In this document: in pieces, positions 22,727 through 34,986 of the stretch
Layout: each line of letters opens with the position of its first letter
How positions within the stretch are numbered: position 1 is the stretch's first letter
From: Pseudoscleropodium purum
Lineage: Eukaryota; Streptophyta; Bryopsida; Hypnales; Brachytheciaceae
DNA: 64,000 bases
Assembly: GCA_963969395.1 (NCBI GenBank)
Contig: OZ017797.1
Span: 27,466,001-27,530,000 of the forward strand
Direction: 5' to 3'
The notes under the pieces: model-generated
Told to the model about the DNA's origin: nothing
The model's input: the letters and a program-made list of their open reading frames with translations, nothing else
Database searches by the model: none
Program-made: the position numbers and the translations under genes

Positions 22727-23872
22727 CCCCAGAAGGACTAAGGCTTTTTTTCATCAAAAAACACTCAAGATTACCATAACTCTTGCAAAGAGCAAAAAAT
22801 TTTGAAAATTATTTTATTTTGCCGATATCTATTTATAAGATCTTGCACTAGATTGGTATGAGAATTTGTGGAAGAAATTTCAAAACTAGTGACTATGTAG
22901 ATTATAAGATATTTGTATTTAAAGTGATTCCAATATAGAGGGGGTGAAACTTGCAAGATTAGATCATTAGAATTTGAATATTTTTTTAACTTAGAATTTT
23001 TGCACTACACATGCTAATTTCATGTTTTTTTTATATTGAAGAATTGAGTTTAGAGTCTAAAAAAATATATTCAAAAAATACATATTTTTTATTTAATAAA
23101 TATTTAAATAGGAATATGTATAAGATAAAAGGAAAAACTAAATTTTAATAGCTCTAAGATGGAATTGAAACATACTAATCGCAATAGTGAAATTGTTCTA
23201 CGAAACAAACTAAACCTCATGGCATTAGAAAAGATTTGGTGTATAGAGGCCCTAGGAATGTCAAAACTATTGCAGGAATATAAATCTAATGTGGTCAAGA
23301 AAGTGCTATGTCATCAAATTTTTTTTTTTGAGAAAAAAAAATTTAGACTTTTTTTTGCATCTCAGGACTAAACTTGTTTATATATTTTTTTTTATTTTTT
23401 AAAATTTTTTGTAATTGTTGGCCTGACAGCAACCAACATTATTAGTAATTGAATTGAAACGGCTTTGTAGAGGCCTCAAATCTCCCCTAATGAACCTTTC
23501 CTTTAAAAATTTGTGAAAATTGAGTTCAAAAACAAATCCAATACATTATTATACTTAGGATTGCCTGGAAAACAAGATGCTCTGTAACTTTCACATTTTT
23601 TATCCAAATGGAATGAATCAAATCTTTGTGTATGGGCAAAAATACAATCTATCAAAACACATTTAAAAAAAGATTACTTCGTGTTTTCTATGTCCAAAAA
23701 ACTTGATTTTGTTCTTAGGGTAGCATAATTTTTGTTCTTGGGCACTAATTCAAATAAAAATTATATTTTCCAAAGCTAATCTATTCCCCCAAAAATCACA
23801 TCAAAAATTGAGATTATAAGAACCTATTTGAATTTTCATTTGTCCCCTAATGGAACAATGATCCTTTAGGAT
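22727..23872 (+). mobile_element. Family P element, 1.15 kb
   Basis: Starts CCCCAGAAGGACTAAGG after CTAA (22723-22726) and ends GATCCTTTAGGAT before TTAA (23873-23876). It shares internal blocks with the copy at 51566-52421: a GATCTTGCACTAGATTGGTA-like segment, TAGCTCTAAGATGGAATTGA and a GGAATGAATCAAATCTTT block. No coding frame. The bordering TTAA is also the left border of the next element. Confidence 0.6.
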
Positions 23873-23876
23873 TTAA

Positions 23877-24604
23877 CCCCTAAAAATCCAAGGGATATAA
23901 ACAAAATACAAATGTGTTATAAAATATAAGCTCTATAACTTTTTTGAAGTTTGCATCAACAAAGATAATATCAAACATAAAAAGTAAAAAGTATCTATTA
24001 ATATAGTCAAAATTATATTATTACTTTTTTATTTTCTTCAAATGAATTTTGAAGATATAACTTCAAAAATTTACTAAAAATACAATTTTTTTCTTTAGCA
24101 TTTGAATTTCTTTTGTTGGTCAAAATTGTGGTTTCTATTGATTTGTAAAAAAATGTATAAGATCTAATAATGAGAACAACAATACTTTTCTAAATAGTAA
24201 GTTTTCAATTCTAAGCAAATTCTAAATACTCTGTGCTATTTCTCTTATAATTTTTGTTTGACATTAACAATCCTAGTTTTAAATATAAATATTGAAAGAC
24301 AACCTACTCTTGAAAAAAAATTGTGGCACAAATAGGATCTCTTATTTTAATTTTTAAGTGCATAGCTTTATGAAGCCTATCACCAAGGTACTTTGCCAAA
24401 AGTGATTTGATTTATGAATCAATTGGTGCATTCTTCATTTCTATAATAATCTTGAAAACCATCCATTGGCCACTTTATTGGCTTCAATGTTCTTTGAGGA
24501 TTAATGGTGGATGATAAAATTTTGAATTCATACTTGGAATTAGGGACCCCAAATTACTTAAGAAAAGTCATAGAATATAAAATTGATTGCTTTGCAATTA
24601 GGGG
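23877..24604 (+). mobile_element. Probable family P element abutting the previous copy
   Basis: Begins CCCCTAAAAATCC directly after the TTAA that ends the preceding element. A candidate right end, GCAATTAGGGG, stops at 24604, followed by TAAT rather than TTAA. Interior similarity to other copies is weak, so the boundary is tentative. Confidence 0.4.
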
Positions 24605-24867
24605 TAATTTTTTACATTTATCTTCCATGTAAAATTTTTGGAATTACTCTTTGGAAACTCCAATATCAAATGAAGTCTAGACTTGACTCTAAGTCTCTAA
24701 GACTTTAAGCTATGAGATTGATGGGCTATGGGAGGAGTATGACTACACAACTATAAAATAGAGGAGAAGATTTCTATTGTAGACTTTGTGCACATTTGAA
24801 AAGTACACGTATAGAATAGGATATTTTGGTATTTAACTTAAAAGCTTCAGGTGCCTTTAATCCTTAA

Positions 24868-25541
24868 CCACTTAAGGATCAAACATTCAATTTTTTTTAA
24901 TAATAGACAAATGCAAAGACATCTCATGTACACAAAAATAAGTTTTTTCATCCATCAATTTTTTAATATTATTTCTTGAACATTTGTTTACTATAGATTC
25001 TAAAGATTTTTTTGTACAAATACTCAAAAATTTAAAAGATATAAGAAGGTTTGGCCTCAAAAAATAATTATTGCAATTCAAAAAATGCTCCTTAAAAAAT
25101 TGATTAAAAATGTAAAATAAAAATATTTAAATCCCAATGACTAGAACTTTATATTTTGAATCACAAATATTCAATCTACAATCAAGTTTATCTAGAAGGA
25201 ATTTTCAATTTTTGCAAAAAAAATTCTGGTTCAAATTGTTGAATTCTATTTATGGTGATCTTTTATAATTTTATTTTCTTGTCTTATTTATTCAAGTCAT
25301 TTTTGAAAGGTCATTTTTTGAATTGGAAAAGTTTGATTTTGAAGTCATATATATTTAAATTCCTTAAAGTATATGATATTTGCAAAAAAATACTTGTGAA
25401 AATCTATATCAAATAAATGTTAGAAAAGTAACACAAGAATCTACAAACATTTAGATGGATGAAAAAACAAAGATTTTGTGTGCTCAAGATATAATTGTGT
25501 TCATTGATTGTTTGAAATTTGAACATTTGGTCATTTAGGGG
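24868..25541 (+). mobile_element. Family P element, 674 bp
   Basis: Left CCACTTAAGGATCAAAC after TTAA (24864-24867); right GGTCATTTAGGGG before TTAA (25542-25545). The right part (CATTGATTGTTTGAAATTTG and flanking sequence) is related to 44040-44292. It shares its right TTAA with the next element. Confidence 0.6.
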
Positions 25542-25545
25542 TTAA

Positions 25546-25813
25546 CCCCTAATGATCCAAGTGACCATTTTCTAGTTGTTATCTATCTTTTTTGAGTTGA
25601 ACATTTTAATTTTTTAATTTTTTTAAATAAAAAATAATTTCAAATTACATACTAAATATTTTGAATTTTTTTGAGGTGTACACTCTGAATATGAACACCA
25701 AAAAAGCCTACGGTCATGTTCTATTAATCTAAATTTAAAAAAAGCAACCAATTATACAAATTCTTGGCAATCAACTCATTTTGTAGGTACACCTCTCCTT
25801 GGGCTTTTAGGGG
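25546..25813 (+). mobile_element. Small family P element (268 bp MITE)
   Basis: CCCCTAATGATCCAAG at the left and CTTGGGCTTTTAGGGG at the right, bordered by TTAA (25542-25545) and TTAG (25814-25817). With the preceding element it forms the palindromic junction TTAGGGGTTAACCCCTAA. Confidence 0.6.
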
Positions 25814-26606
25814 TTAGGTGTCAGTTCAACAAATGATCTTGATGTGTACATCTCCCACATCATAATGTACTTGGTGTTGCAAAAACAATTTTGAAACATC
25901 TATCAAAAAATCTTTGATCCATCATGCTTTCTTTATACAATTTGGAAATGATGCATTCTTTAGCACATTGATATCTTTTTCTATTTGCCAATAAGAAATT
26001 ATAATGACTCAAGAAGTCCAATAATAAAAATCATGTACAATAGAAAATGTGGTAATTTTAGTTGTTCCTACCTCATGTTGATTGTTTAAAAAAAATTGAA
26101 AAAAAGAATAATAATTTGTCTTTATTAGTGGCAAAAAATTTAACAAACATATTTTCAAGGTTAGAAAAATTCCTTAACAATTTTCAAAATTTAGATTGAA
26201 TTGGAGAAAAAATTGGAAGGTGACAACTACTTGTATGGTAATTTCTTACAAGTCAAATCAACAAAATTTAAATGCAAGTCTTAATAACATCCAAAGACAT
26301 TTATGATTTATTTTTTGAGTAATGTTATACCAACAAGAGCTAATTGACAAATATTTGCCTTTTTCTTTTAATTCACACAATTATTTTGAATAGAATGAAT
26401 GGTTATTATTATTTTGGACAAGATCACAACATTCTTCTAACAAATTTAGTCATTAGAGTCCCAAATTACACTTATTTTTTGTAACATATTGATCTTTTTG
26501 GAATTTCACTTCAAAATCAAATATTTGATGACAAATCATGTAATAGTGTGATACATCTATAATACACATTTTCTTAAAAAGGAATGATATGCAACTTACT
26601 CATTAA

Positions 26607-27523
26607 CCCCTAAAGTTCCATAACTTTTTTTTCATCATAAACGCTCAAAAACTATCATTTTTAGTACAAGTAACAATTTTTTGAATTTTTTTTTTGACAT
26701 AAACAACCATAGTATCTTGTAGAATGCTCACTTGAAAACATGTGGTAAAAATTTCAGACATTTCCACCATGTGGTTGCAAGATATAAGCATTCAAAGTCA
26801 CTAAATCATTTTTTTTGCCCTACAAAAAAGTAGAGCAGTTGTACTTTACAAGCTCACTTTTCTATGAAAAAAGGTCCCAAATGGTAGTGCTTCATTGGAT
26901 TCATTTTCCTAGACAAGTTTTCCACATGCTTGAAAATTTTTAAATCATTTGAAATTGAACAACATAGAGGAAAAAAACAGTAAATAGATAGTAGCATAGA
27001 GTGATTCAAAATACAAAATTGTTAAGAAATAATTACGGAATTAAAAAATGCCAATCCCAATGGTTTTAATGTTGTTATAAACAATCTATATTTTATGATT
27101 TTATTTTTTTTCAGAATTATTGAAAATTGAGTAAGATAAAGGACTTCAAAGTTTATTTTAGAGTAGAGAATCCATAACTACCTGTAAACAAGAAATCCTC
27201 ATAACTTTTGACTCATTGATCAAAATGGAATGATTCAAAGTTTTCTAGGTATATTTAGCTCAAAAAAAACAAATTCAAATTTTTGTATCTGAAAAAAGTC
27301 ATTTCTTTTTTATTTGTCCAAACTACCCACTTGAAAAAAATAACATATTAGGCCAATAATTTTTTACTCATATTTCCAAATGTCATGAAATTTGTTGCAT
27401 ATGAAAGATATTCTTTGTCCACACCTTTTATTAAAATTTCAGCCTAAAATATGCAATTTTTGGTCAAAAGTACCTACCCAAAATTTTTGTAGAGCTCAAA
27501 AACACATGCTGGTTCTTTAGGGG
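26607..27523 (+). mobile_element. Family P element, 917 bp, best-preserved copy
   Basis: Perfect TTAA on both sides (26603-26606, 27524-27527) with CCCCTAAAG at the left and CTTTAGGGG at the right. Interior landmarks shared with the copies at 31529, 55229 and 61263: CTATCATTTxTAGTACAAGTA, a TTGCAAGATAT..GCATT block, and ACTCATTGATCAAAATGGAA near 27215. No open frame, so it is non-autonomous. TTAA duplication with CC-starting ends is the signature of piggyBac-type transposons. Confidence 0.75.
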
Positions 27524-28669
27524 TTAACCAATTAAGGACCAATTCCATGGCCATACAATCAATCAATTCTATGTTGAATTTGATCTTTCAAATTATTTCA
27601 TACATGTACTAGTTTTATGTTTTATTATATAGGATTTTCTTTTGTCTATGAATGTAGAAAATTTCAAATAATTTCATGAAAATATGTAATCACACATTAC
27701 TATTTTTGCAACCAAAAGTAAAATATAACGAATTAAGTCCAATAAATTCAAAATTTCACATTGTCAAAACCCTTTGTTATAAAATGCAAGGTGACATTTT
27801 AATTTATAAGCATAATTTTAAATGTATTTTTTTTCTAAGTGCTATAAGGTGGTTTTCCATCTACAATAAAAAAGCAATGGTCTTTCTATTGTCTCATAAT
27901 TCAATGTAATAATCATAAGATCTTGGTGAAGATTCAATTGCATACAACTTTACAAATTTTTGTAGAGAACTAACATTCTTCTTGATAGACTATCGAAAAA
28001 TTTTGAAATTTTATGGCCTTGATCTAAAGACATTGTAAATTGCAGCTCCTAAGATTATAGAAAATAGTATAGAAAATAGATGCTCTCAAGGTGCTTAGAG
28101 CTATTTTGTCTATCCTTCCATTTTCATTTGTTTGAATAGTTACATACACTACTAAGAATTGCCACAAGTTTTTAAGAGCAACTGATGAAAGCTAAAGAGT
28201 TTAAATTGATATATAAACTTATTAAAATTTAAAAATATAAAATTAAAACAAGGAAATTAAAAAACTAAAGTTTTGAATTAAAAGGAACTTGGACTTTCAT
28301 TCTAAAAGAGTGCATGGCATAACATTCTACCCCCCTAAAGTTCTTTGGCAATATTTCACCCCAAAATACTCAAAATGGGTCATTTTGATGGCAAAAGGCC
28401 CTTCCAAATGCACTACCAAAAAATGAGGGAATAAATGACTGCAAAAAATGAATACTATGCAATTATTGTAAACATTGTCGATTGCAAAATGACTTGAGGT
28501 CCTTGCAATCATAGTGAGCAAGTCATTTTTATAAATGACTATGGGTGAAACAAGCTCCATCTATTTCTACCTTCGATGAGAAAATGGACAAAACAAGCTG
28601 TAGGTAAGGTAATAAAGAAAGGAGGTTTTAAGAAATGGCTACTAAGGCACCACATGGAAAGCGTTTTTG

Positions 28670-28795
28670 TCATGAGAAATCTGACGTAGACATCTATGTT
28701 GGTAGTCATTCCCTAGTCATTATAAAGTCATGACAGACCTATGAGAAATCTAACGTAGACATCCACATTGGCAATCATTTTCCAAGTGATGTTGA
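28670..28795 (+). repeat. Direct repeat of about 67 bp
   Basis: ATGAGAAATCTGACGTAGAC (from about 28672) recurs as ATGAGAAATCTAACGTAGAC (from about 28740), each followed by a GTTGGTAGTCATT- or TTGGCAATCATT-type segment. It lies inside the CACTA-type element. Confidence 0.6.
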
Positions 28796-28813
28796 AGATG
28801 TCAAAAGTCATTT

Positions 28814-29029
28814 CACTATAAGAAACCTATGTTTTAGGTGATGAGCCCTAATTTTTTAAAACAGATTTTAAGTGATGTTCAATGCAACAACCTTATGTTT
28901 TTATGTCAACATTGATGTTACTTAAACATCTTTATTGACATGAAAACATGGGTTTGTTATATTAGACATCTCCTAAAATCCATTAAAAAAAATTAGGCTT
29001 GTCATCAAAAACATAAGTTTCTTATAGTA
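28814..29029. mobile_element. 216-bp MITE with CACTA-type termini
   Basis: Left CACTATAAGAAACCTATGTT and right, on the minus strand, (T)ACTATAAGAAACTTATGTTT, continuing as complementary arms (GATGAGCCCTAATTTTTT against AAAAAATTAGGCTTGTCATC). The last terminal base is changed. Nested in the larger CACTA-type element. Confidence 0.6.
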
Positions 29030-29055
29030 TATGCAAGTCATTTTGAAGTTACAAT

Positions 29056-30038
29056 CACTACTAGAAAATTCATGACCAAAACAACAAAATTTCAACTCAA
29101 ATCTATTGAATGATTCAATCATTTTAGAGATGTTTTGGACAAAATCAAATTGAAATCTGTTGTCCATTTAAAATGAGTTTTTTTTCTGCCCAGGTAACCA
29201 TCGCACAGGCAAGGGCACCTAGGCAACCCACAACACGGGTAAAGGCCACCTACATCACTTACCAAGTAGGCAAATGCCTCCAAAGAGATTTGAACCTTGA
29301 ACCTCATGTTTGGAGGTCCTAGGTTCCAACCACTAAACCACCCAAATAATAAGGTGACCACACAAGAATTAGAAATTTATATATTTAGTTTTTTCATTGT
29401 TTTTTCATGTGTTTTGTATTTTCAGCAGACTTTAGAGGTCATTTAGTCATAGTAGAACACATTTTTTCAAAAATCTTGGAACTAAAAAAAGTTGTAAATT
29501 CAAGCTACCTTTCACCTACAAAAATTCGTTTGTAAATTTGAGTCTTAAATAAAAAGTGATGGACAAAAATTAGAGAGGATGTTTGAAAATGTCAAAATAA
29601 ATGTTCCTAACTACCCCTCTCTGATTTTTGTCTATAACTTTTGATTGGAGGATCAAAATTACAAAAAGATTCTTAGAGGTGAAAGGTATCTTGAATATAC
29701 AACTTTTTTCAGTTCTATGTTTTTTGAAATATTTTATTCTACTATGCGAGAATGGACTCCAAAGTCTTCTGAATTGAAAAAAGACCGAATTTTACATGAT
29801 TAATTTTTTTTTAAATCATTATCCTTAGATTCTCAAATATTCCAAAAAGATCCCAAAAAGATTTCAAAGATTCCAAATTCAACAAAAACTTCTTGATTTG
29901 GTCATTGCACTATCCAAATCAACAAAAAGAATTTGCCATTTTGTTGATTTTCACAGAAAGTTACAAAATGGTCATTCTACTGTCCCAAGTAACATAAATC
30001 AATTGAATTTCAGTTGTTTTGGTCATGCATTTCTAGTA
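29056..30038 (-). mobile_element. CACTA-ended element A, copy 2 (983 bp, nearly complete)
   Basis: Left CACTACTAGAAAATTCATGA then CCAAAACAACA; right, read on the minus strand, ACTAGAAATGCATGACC then AAAACAACTGAAATTCAA. The right terminal bases are altered (TAGTATT). It contains the same internal hairpin and tRNA-like segment as the copy at 12095, in the opposite orientation. Nested within the CACTA-type element 28411-30693. Confidence 0.65.
29275..29347 (-). ncRNA. tRNA-like segment, second copy
   Basis: On the minus strand box A TGGTTTAGTGG is at 29330-29340 and box B GGTTCAAATCT at 29286-29296, again 44 nt apart and separated by an AGGACCTCC..GAGGTTCAA hairpin. Box A and most of box B are unchanged between the two copies even though the hairpin arms have drifted. 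Confidence 0.5.
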
Positions 30039-31528
30039 TTTTAAATAAAAAAATTTAGTAGACAAAGAAGAGAAGGAAAAAAAAAATTTGAAGATTCTCC
30101 TTTATTAGTCTATTTGTAGCGAAGACACCATCTTCTAAAAGCTATGAGTATTATTGAGAAAGCATTGCATGGAACCACCCTAAAAAAATAATCCTAGTCG
30201 ATGCCACCTTCAAAAATGTGGTCCAATCACAAATCAGTCATTCCAAAGTTATCTGACAATGTAAACTAGATTAATGAAGATGTTCTAAAACCACCTTGAT
30301 GATGACTATAGCCGAATTTTTTTCTTTATTTGTCCAAAAAAACCCTGCCCTACCATCCAATGCAAAGAGGCTTTGAGTCATTTAGCAATTGTTTTGAAAT
30401 CACACATAGTCAAAGATTAATATTGCAATTCACTGCAAAACGATTGGAACCCGCCAAATGAAAATACCCAAGTCCATATCAAAAAGTCAACAAAGTTGTA
30501 GATGAAATATTGCGGATGAAAAGTCAACCTTACGACCTCTTCATCCTGTAGTCACAAATGCGATTGTGCACTGACTATGATGTTGTGGATCCTCCAATGT
30601 TGGTGCAAATAGGGAGCAATTGTCATTTTTTAGTCATTCCAAACATCTAGTCATTCTTTTGCAGTCGCGTTTATGCCCATTTTCTTGTAGGCAATGACAA
30701 GTGAAATCTTGTTGTATCGTATTGTAAAATCTAATAGTAAACTACTTTATTATGTTGTAATTAAAAAAAATGGGAGGTTTTGAATACACAAATTGTGAGA
30801 TTATTGTATTTGAAGTTTAAAAAATGTTTTTGGGAGCATTCAAATTTTTGGCAACTCTAATTCAAGGAAACTTTTGCACAAGTTAATTTCACTTTTAGCT
30901 TTTTTTGCAATAGAAATGGCCACATATTCCAAGAAATTTATAATATTTCAAATTAGGAAACATGTACTAATAAATTCCAATAAAAAAAACTAGCTTCAAG
31001 AAAACTCTCATATAAAGTTGTTTTTGAATAATTTTTGGCTTGCACATACAATAATCTCTTCAAAATGTTGCTAGTGCAGTTTAGGTAGCCCTAGAAGAGG
31101 GGAACAAATCGCTCAAAATTTATGGCTTCAATGGCAAGCTTGATGAATTTATGGCCTTAAGCACCCAAGCTAAATTCAAAGGCAATTGGGCATATAATAG
31201 CTTCCTAGTAGCTTGATTAGAAAATGAATATTTAAAAGGGTGCTCAAATTTTTGGAAAATTACTGATTTAGTTTGTCCTTAAAATATTTATTTATATTAA
31301 AGGACTATCTAATTCATAGAAATTCAATTTACGTGTGCTATAATCTAATAAGTTAGCATCTAACTTATGCTCTAAAGTTGGCATGATCAAGTATTAGTAA
31401 TCATGTTTTGGTATCTCAAATTACATTGACAAGCATTGGTAAAAAAATTGATGCTTCTCAAAAATAGCTTGATATAATTTTTTCACAAACAAAAGATGTC
31501 TTTCATAGGCAACAAACTTGACACTTAA

Positions 31529-32444
31529 CCCCTAAAGTTTCTTGACTATTTTTTCACTAGAAACGCTCTAAAACTATCATTTCTAGGACAAGTACCAATT
31601 TCTTTTTACAAATTTGGACACATCCAACTATAGGATCTTGTAGTAAGCTAGTTGGAGAAGACGTCAAAAAAATTCCAGAAATTTCCACTATGTAGATTGC
31701 AAGATATTGGCATTTGAATTGACAAAAATTCTTTTTTTTATCTTGTTAAAATCTAGGCAACTACACTTTTCAAGGTCACATTTGTATGAAAAATATCTAA
31801 AATGGTTGCAACTCTTTGGGTTCATTCTTTAAGACAAGTTGGCCATATTCTTGAAAAGATTCAAATCATTTGAAATTGTATAACTCATAAGAAAAAAATA
31901 GTAAGTAGAAAGAAGTAGAGAATGATTCAAAATACTAAATTGTTAAGAATTTAGTTATGGAATTGCAAAATGCTAATCCTAATGTTTGAAATGTTATAAT
32001 AAACAATCCACATCCTATGATTTTATTTTTTTCAAAAAATATTGAAAATTGTGTCAAATAAACAACTTCAAAATTTATTTTAGAATCAAGAATCCATAAC
32101 TATCCGCAAACTCAAACTCAAACTCCTCATTACTTTCATTTCATTGATCAAAATGGAATGATTTGAAAGCTTTCACATATATGTGAATCCAGAAAACCAA
32201 TTTCAAATTTTTGTTTATGAAAAAAGTGATTTGTTCTGATATGCCCATATTACCATGCTAAAGAAGAAAACCACATATCATACAATAATTTTTTAACCAT
32301 ATAATCAAAAGTTAGGATAATTGTTGGGTTTTAAAGAAAAACCTTGTTTGTCTCCATGATGTGTGAGAATTTCATCAAAAATAAATAAAAATTTCATTTG
32401 TAGTGAGATATCCAAAATCACTATATTGCCAAAAAAATGCAAGG
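31529..32444 (+). mobile_element. Family P element, 916 bp
   Basis: CCCCTAAAGTTTCTTGAC after TTAA (31525-31528); right end AAAATGCAAGG before TTAA (32445-32448). Colinear with the 917-bp copy at 26607, including TTCATTGATCAAAATGGAA near 32141. The right terminal GGGG has decayed to GG. Non-coding. Confidence 0.7.
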
Positions 32445-32734
32445 TTAACAAAAGACTAAATAAAACCTTGATACAGAAGGTAGAAAGTTTAGGCTTTGGT
32501 GGTCAAGACAAGGATTTAGATAAATGTATCTATGATAGATGAAAGTAACAACAACCATCCAAAAATTATAAAGAATAACTTGGATGAATGCCTACTTTCT
32601 TTCAACTATATTTAAAAATTTTACAATTTCAATATATGAATTTTTAAATTGTCTAATTATTTTTGTACTTTAATGAATTATTAGCAAGAATTTGCCCAAG
32701 CTAGAGGAAGTTAGGTCAAGATTTACTATATATT

Positions 32735-32995
32735 ACTAGAAAACTTAGTTTTTTTGTTGATTCATTACTGACTTAATCAACAAAAAAGTGAACCAAATGA
32801 ATGGAATGAAATCAACTCAATTTGTAGGTCCTTTTTTAAACTTTGTTCAAAACTTTTCATTGGAAGCTTCAAATCACAAACAAATTCTTGTTTTTGATAT
32901 TCACTTGATTTTCAGCATTTTTCGTACTTGATTCTTGTCTTAAAATTGATTTATTATGCATAATTGAGGTATGAAATGAAAGTAAGAACACAACT
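32735..32995. repeat. Partial family H-like repeat
   Basis: CTTTGTTCAAAACTTTTCATTGGAAGC then CAAATCACAAACAAATTCTT resembles one arm of the hairpins at 21479 and inside element A, followed by TTATTATGCATAATTGAGGT. Only one arm is convincing. Confidence 0.35.
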
Positions 32996-32999
32996 ATCA

Positions 33000-34738
33000 A
33001 GTTTTAGTAGTGGAACTTTTACCTTGCTTAAATTCTCAAATATCTTTTAATGACTAATTAATGACAATGAAGTTCATATTAAGATCAATTTCTTTAATTT
33101 CTAAAGGATCATTTTTTGAAGATTGAAAAACACAATAGTTTTCTATGAATATAATTTTTATTTTAGTTGGTGTTACTATGAGAAAAAGTTATGACATTCT
33201 AATCACAATTTTCATTTTGCTGGGCAACAAAAGATATCCAAAAAACTTGAAATAAAAACTTGAAATTTTCTTCACAATTAAAAAAAATTTCACCAAATTT
33301 AATTTATTTGCTAGAACAATCTCACCTTTGGGATTAGTGTATTTCAATTCCAATTTAGAGATACTAACAATGTAGTTGTTTTTTCTATCTTATATATTCA
33401 TATCTGCTTCTACTTTAAATTATGAATGGGAATTATTATTTTTTTATTTTAATTATTTTACTAAACTCTTGACTACATTCTTCATCATAATAATTTAATT
33501 CAAAATTTCTAGTACAAAAAAGTTAAGTTAATTAAAAAGGTTCAAAGTCAAACGAGCTAGTCACACAAGGTGCAAAAAAAAATTCTTTACTTTAAATGCA
33601 TATATCTTGCAATTTATATAGGTAAAGTTTTGAAATTTCTTCCACACATTCTTCCACAACTCTATTGCAAGACTTTATGGTTAATTATGAAAAAAAAATT
33701 CAATATTCACAATTTTTTATTCTTTGCAATAGAAATGGAAGGTTGTAAGTTTTTTTATATGAAGAAAAGATTGTCGTCTTGTAGAAGTTACTTATCTTTT
33801 TCACGTCTTATAAATCACTCAATTTTACCATAAAAATGTCTTCATATTGGATGATGTATTGGTGCCAAATTGATATCTGGCTCAAAAATATCATTCCTTA
33901 TGTTTTGGAAAAAAAAATTCTTCAACAAAGAGATGCTCACCTTGCCCTACAATTATGATACTTACTAGTAATTTATCCAAAGAAATGACTTAAATTTTTG
34001 GATTATTATTAGACTTGCTATTATGTACAATAATCTAGTGTTTGGTTTTTAAAAAGCTATCACAATTATAGCTTTGAAAATTCATGAAAATTTTAATAAA
34101 GCACCCAAAATTACAAAACAATTGGGTGTAAATTCAATTTTCTTGCTTTTTTTCAAAATAAATTACACTTTATTTTTACAACCACCCAATCTTAGAACTT
34201 CTTAAAATCAATATTTTGAAGGGAAATAAAAATATGCATAGAAAACTAACTTTCATAAACATACACAAAAGAAGAATTTTCATAAGAATAAAAATGACCA
34301 TTTGCTTAGAGTGTAATATTGAAGTAGTAGGATTTGGTTGGATACAAGCTAGAGGGTTATACACCTTGATTGTCCATGAATAATACAAGGTCCAAGCATT
34401 GTTGTCATATTGTCATTCAATTAGAATATTTTGGGGGTTTATCATGCCAAATGCTCTATCTCACATCCAAAACATTATAAGTTTTTCTTCTATTTAATTT
34501 TTAGTTTTGGAAAGGTAGCTTCTATCAATGCAATGCCTCTTTTCCAATGCCAACAAGGTATCCACATCTAAAACATATATTTTTTTTAAATGAATAATTT
34601 TGAACAAAATTTGGAGAAACATCATATCACAATGTTAGAAAATGAAAACCATAGTAAATGCAAATAGTTTGAGAATTTTTCGAGTTTGTGTGAATATACT
34701 ACAAAGATTTCAAAGTTGAGGTCATAGAAACACCTATT
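33000..34738. other. AT-rich intergenic DNA, nothing recognised
   Basis: Frames up to 87 codons are low-complexity (Lys, Phe, Leu-rich) as expected by chance in such AT-rich DNA. No clear repeats noted. Confidence 0.5.
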
Positions 34739-34739
34739 A

Positions 34740-34984
34740 GAGGATTTCTAGAGAGTTAGGAAGGCTATAAGTTCCCGGTAGTTCCCAAACTACGAGAACT
34801 GTCTTGTAGCAGCTCGCAAACATGGCATTGAGAGTGCCACATTTGGAAAAAAAAATCAATTTTTTTCTTCATTTCAGGAATAAATTTTCAGATTTTTTTT
34901 GAAAACAACCATTCACCGAAAATTGCAGTAGGGAATTGTGGGGAGCATTAGCTTGAAACGGCCCTCCTAACTCCAAAAATCCTC
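34740..34984. mobile_element. 245-bp MITE with GAGGATTT ends and TA flanks
   Basis: Left GAGGATTTCTAGAGAGTTAG with GAAGG; right, read on the minus strand, GAGGATTTTTGGAGTTAGGA with GGG. TA is present at both borders (34738-34739, 34985-34986). Its right part (GAAACGGCC..AAATCCTCTAATG) resembles a segment inside the family P element near 23458-23492. Confidence 0.6.
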
Positions 34985-34986
34985 TA

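Larger units (their letters stand above)
28411..30693. mobile_element. Non-autonomous CACTA-type element, 2.3 kb, with nested insertions
   Basis: The left end CACTACCAAAAAATGAG continues into AAATGACTGCAAAAAATGA. The right end, read on the minus strand, is CTACAAGAAAATGGGC followed by CGACTGCAAAAGAATGACT. ATG flanks both sides (28408-28410, 30694-30696), a possible 3-bp duplication. Repeated AATGACT motifs lie near both ends. Inside are a 70-bp direct repeat, a small CACTA MITE (28814) and element A copy 2 (29056). No transposase frame. Confidence 0.6.

Noticed and set aside
25538..25555. Interstitial telomere repeat (CCCTAAA / TTTAGGG)
   Set aside because: The heptamer occurs only singly at the ends of the TTAA-bordered elements, never as an array.
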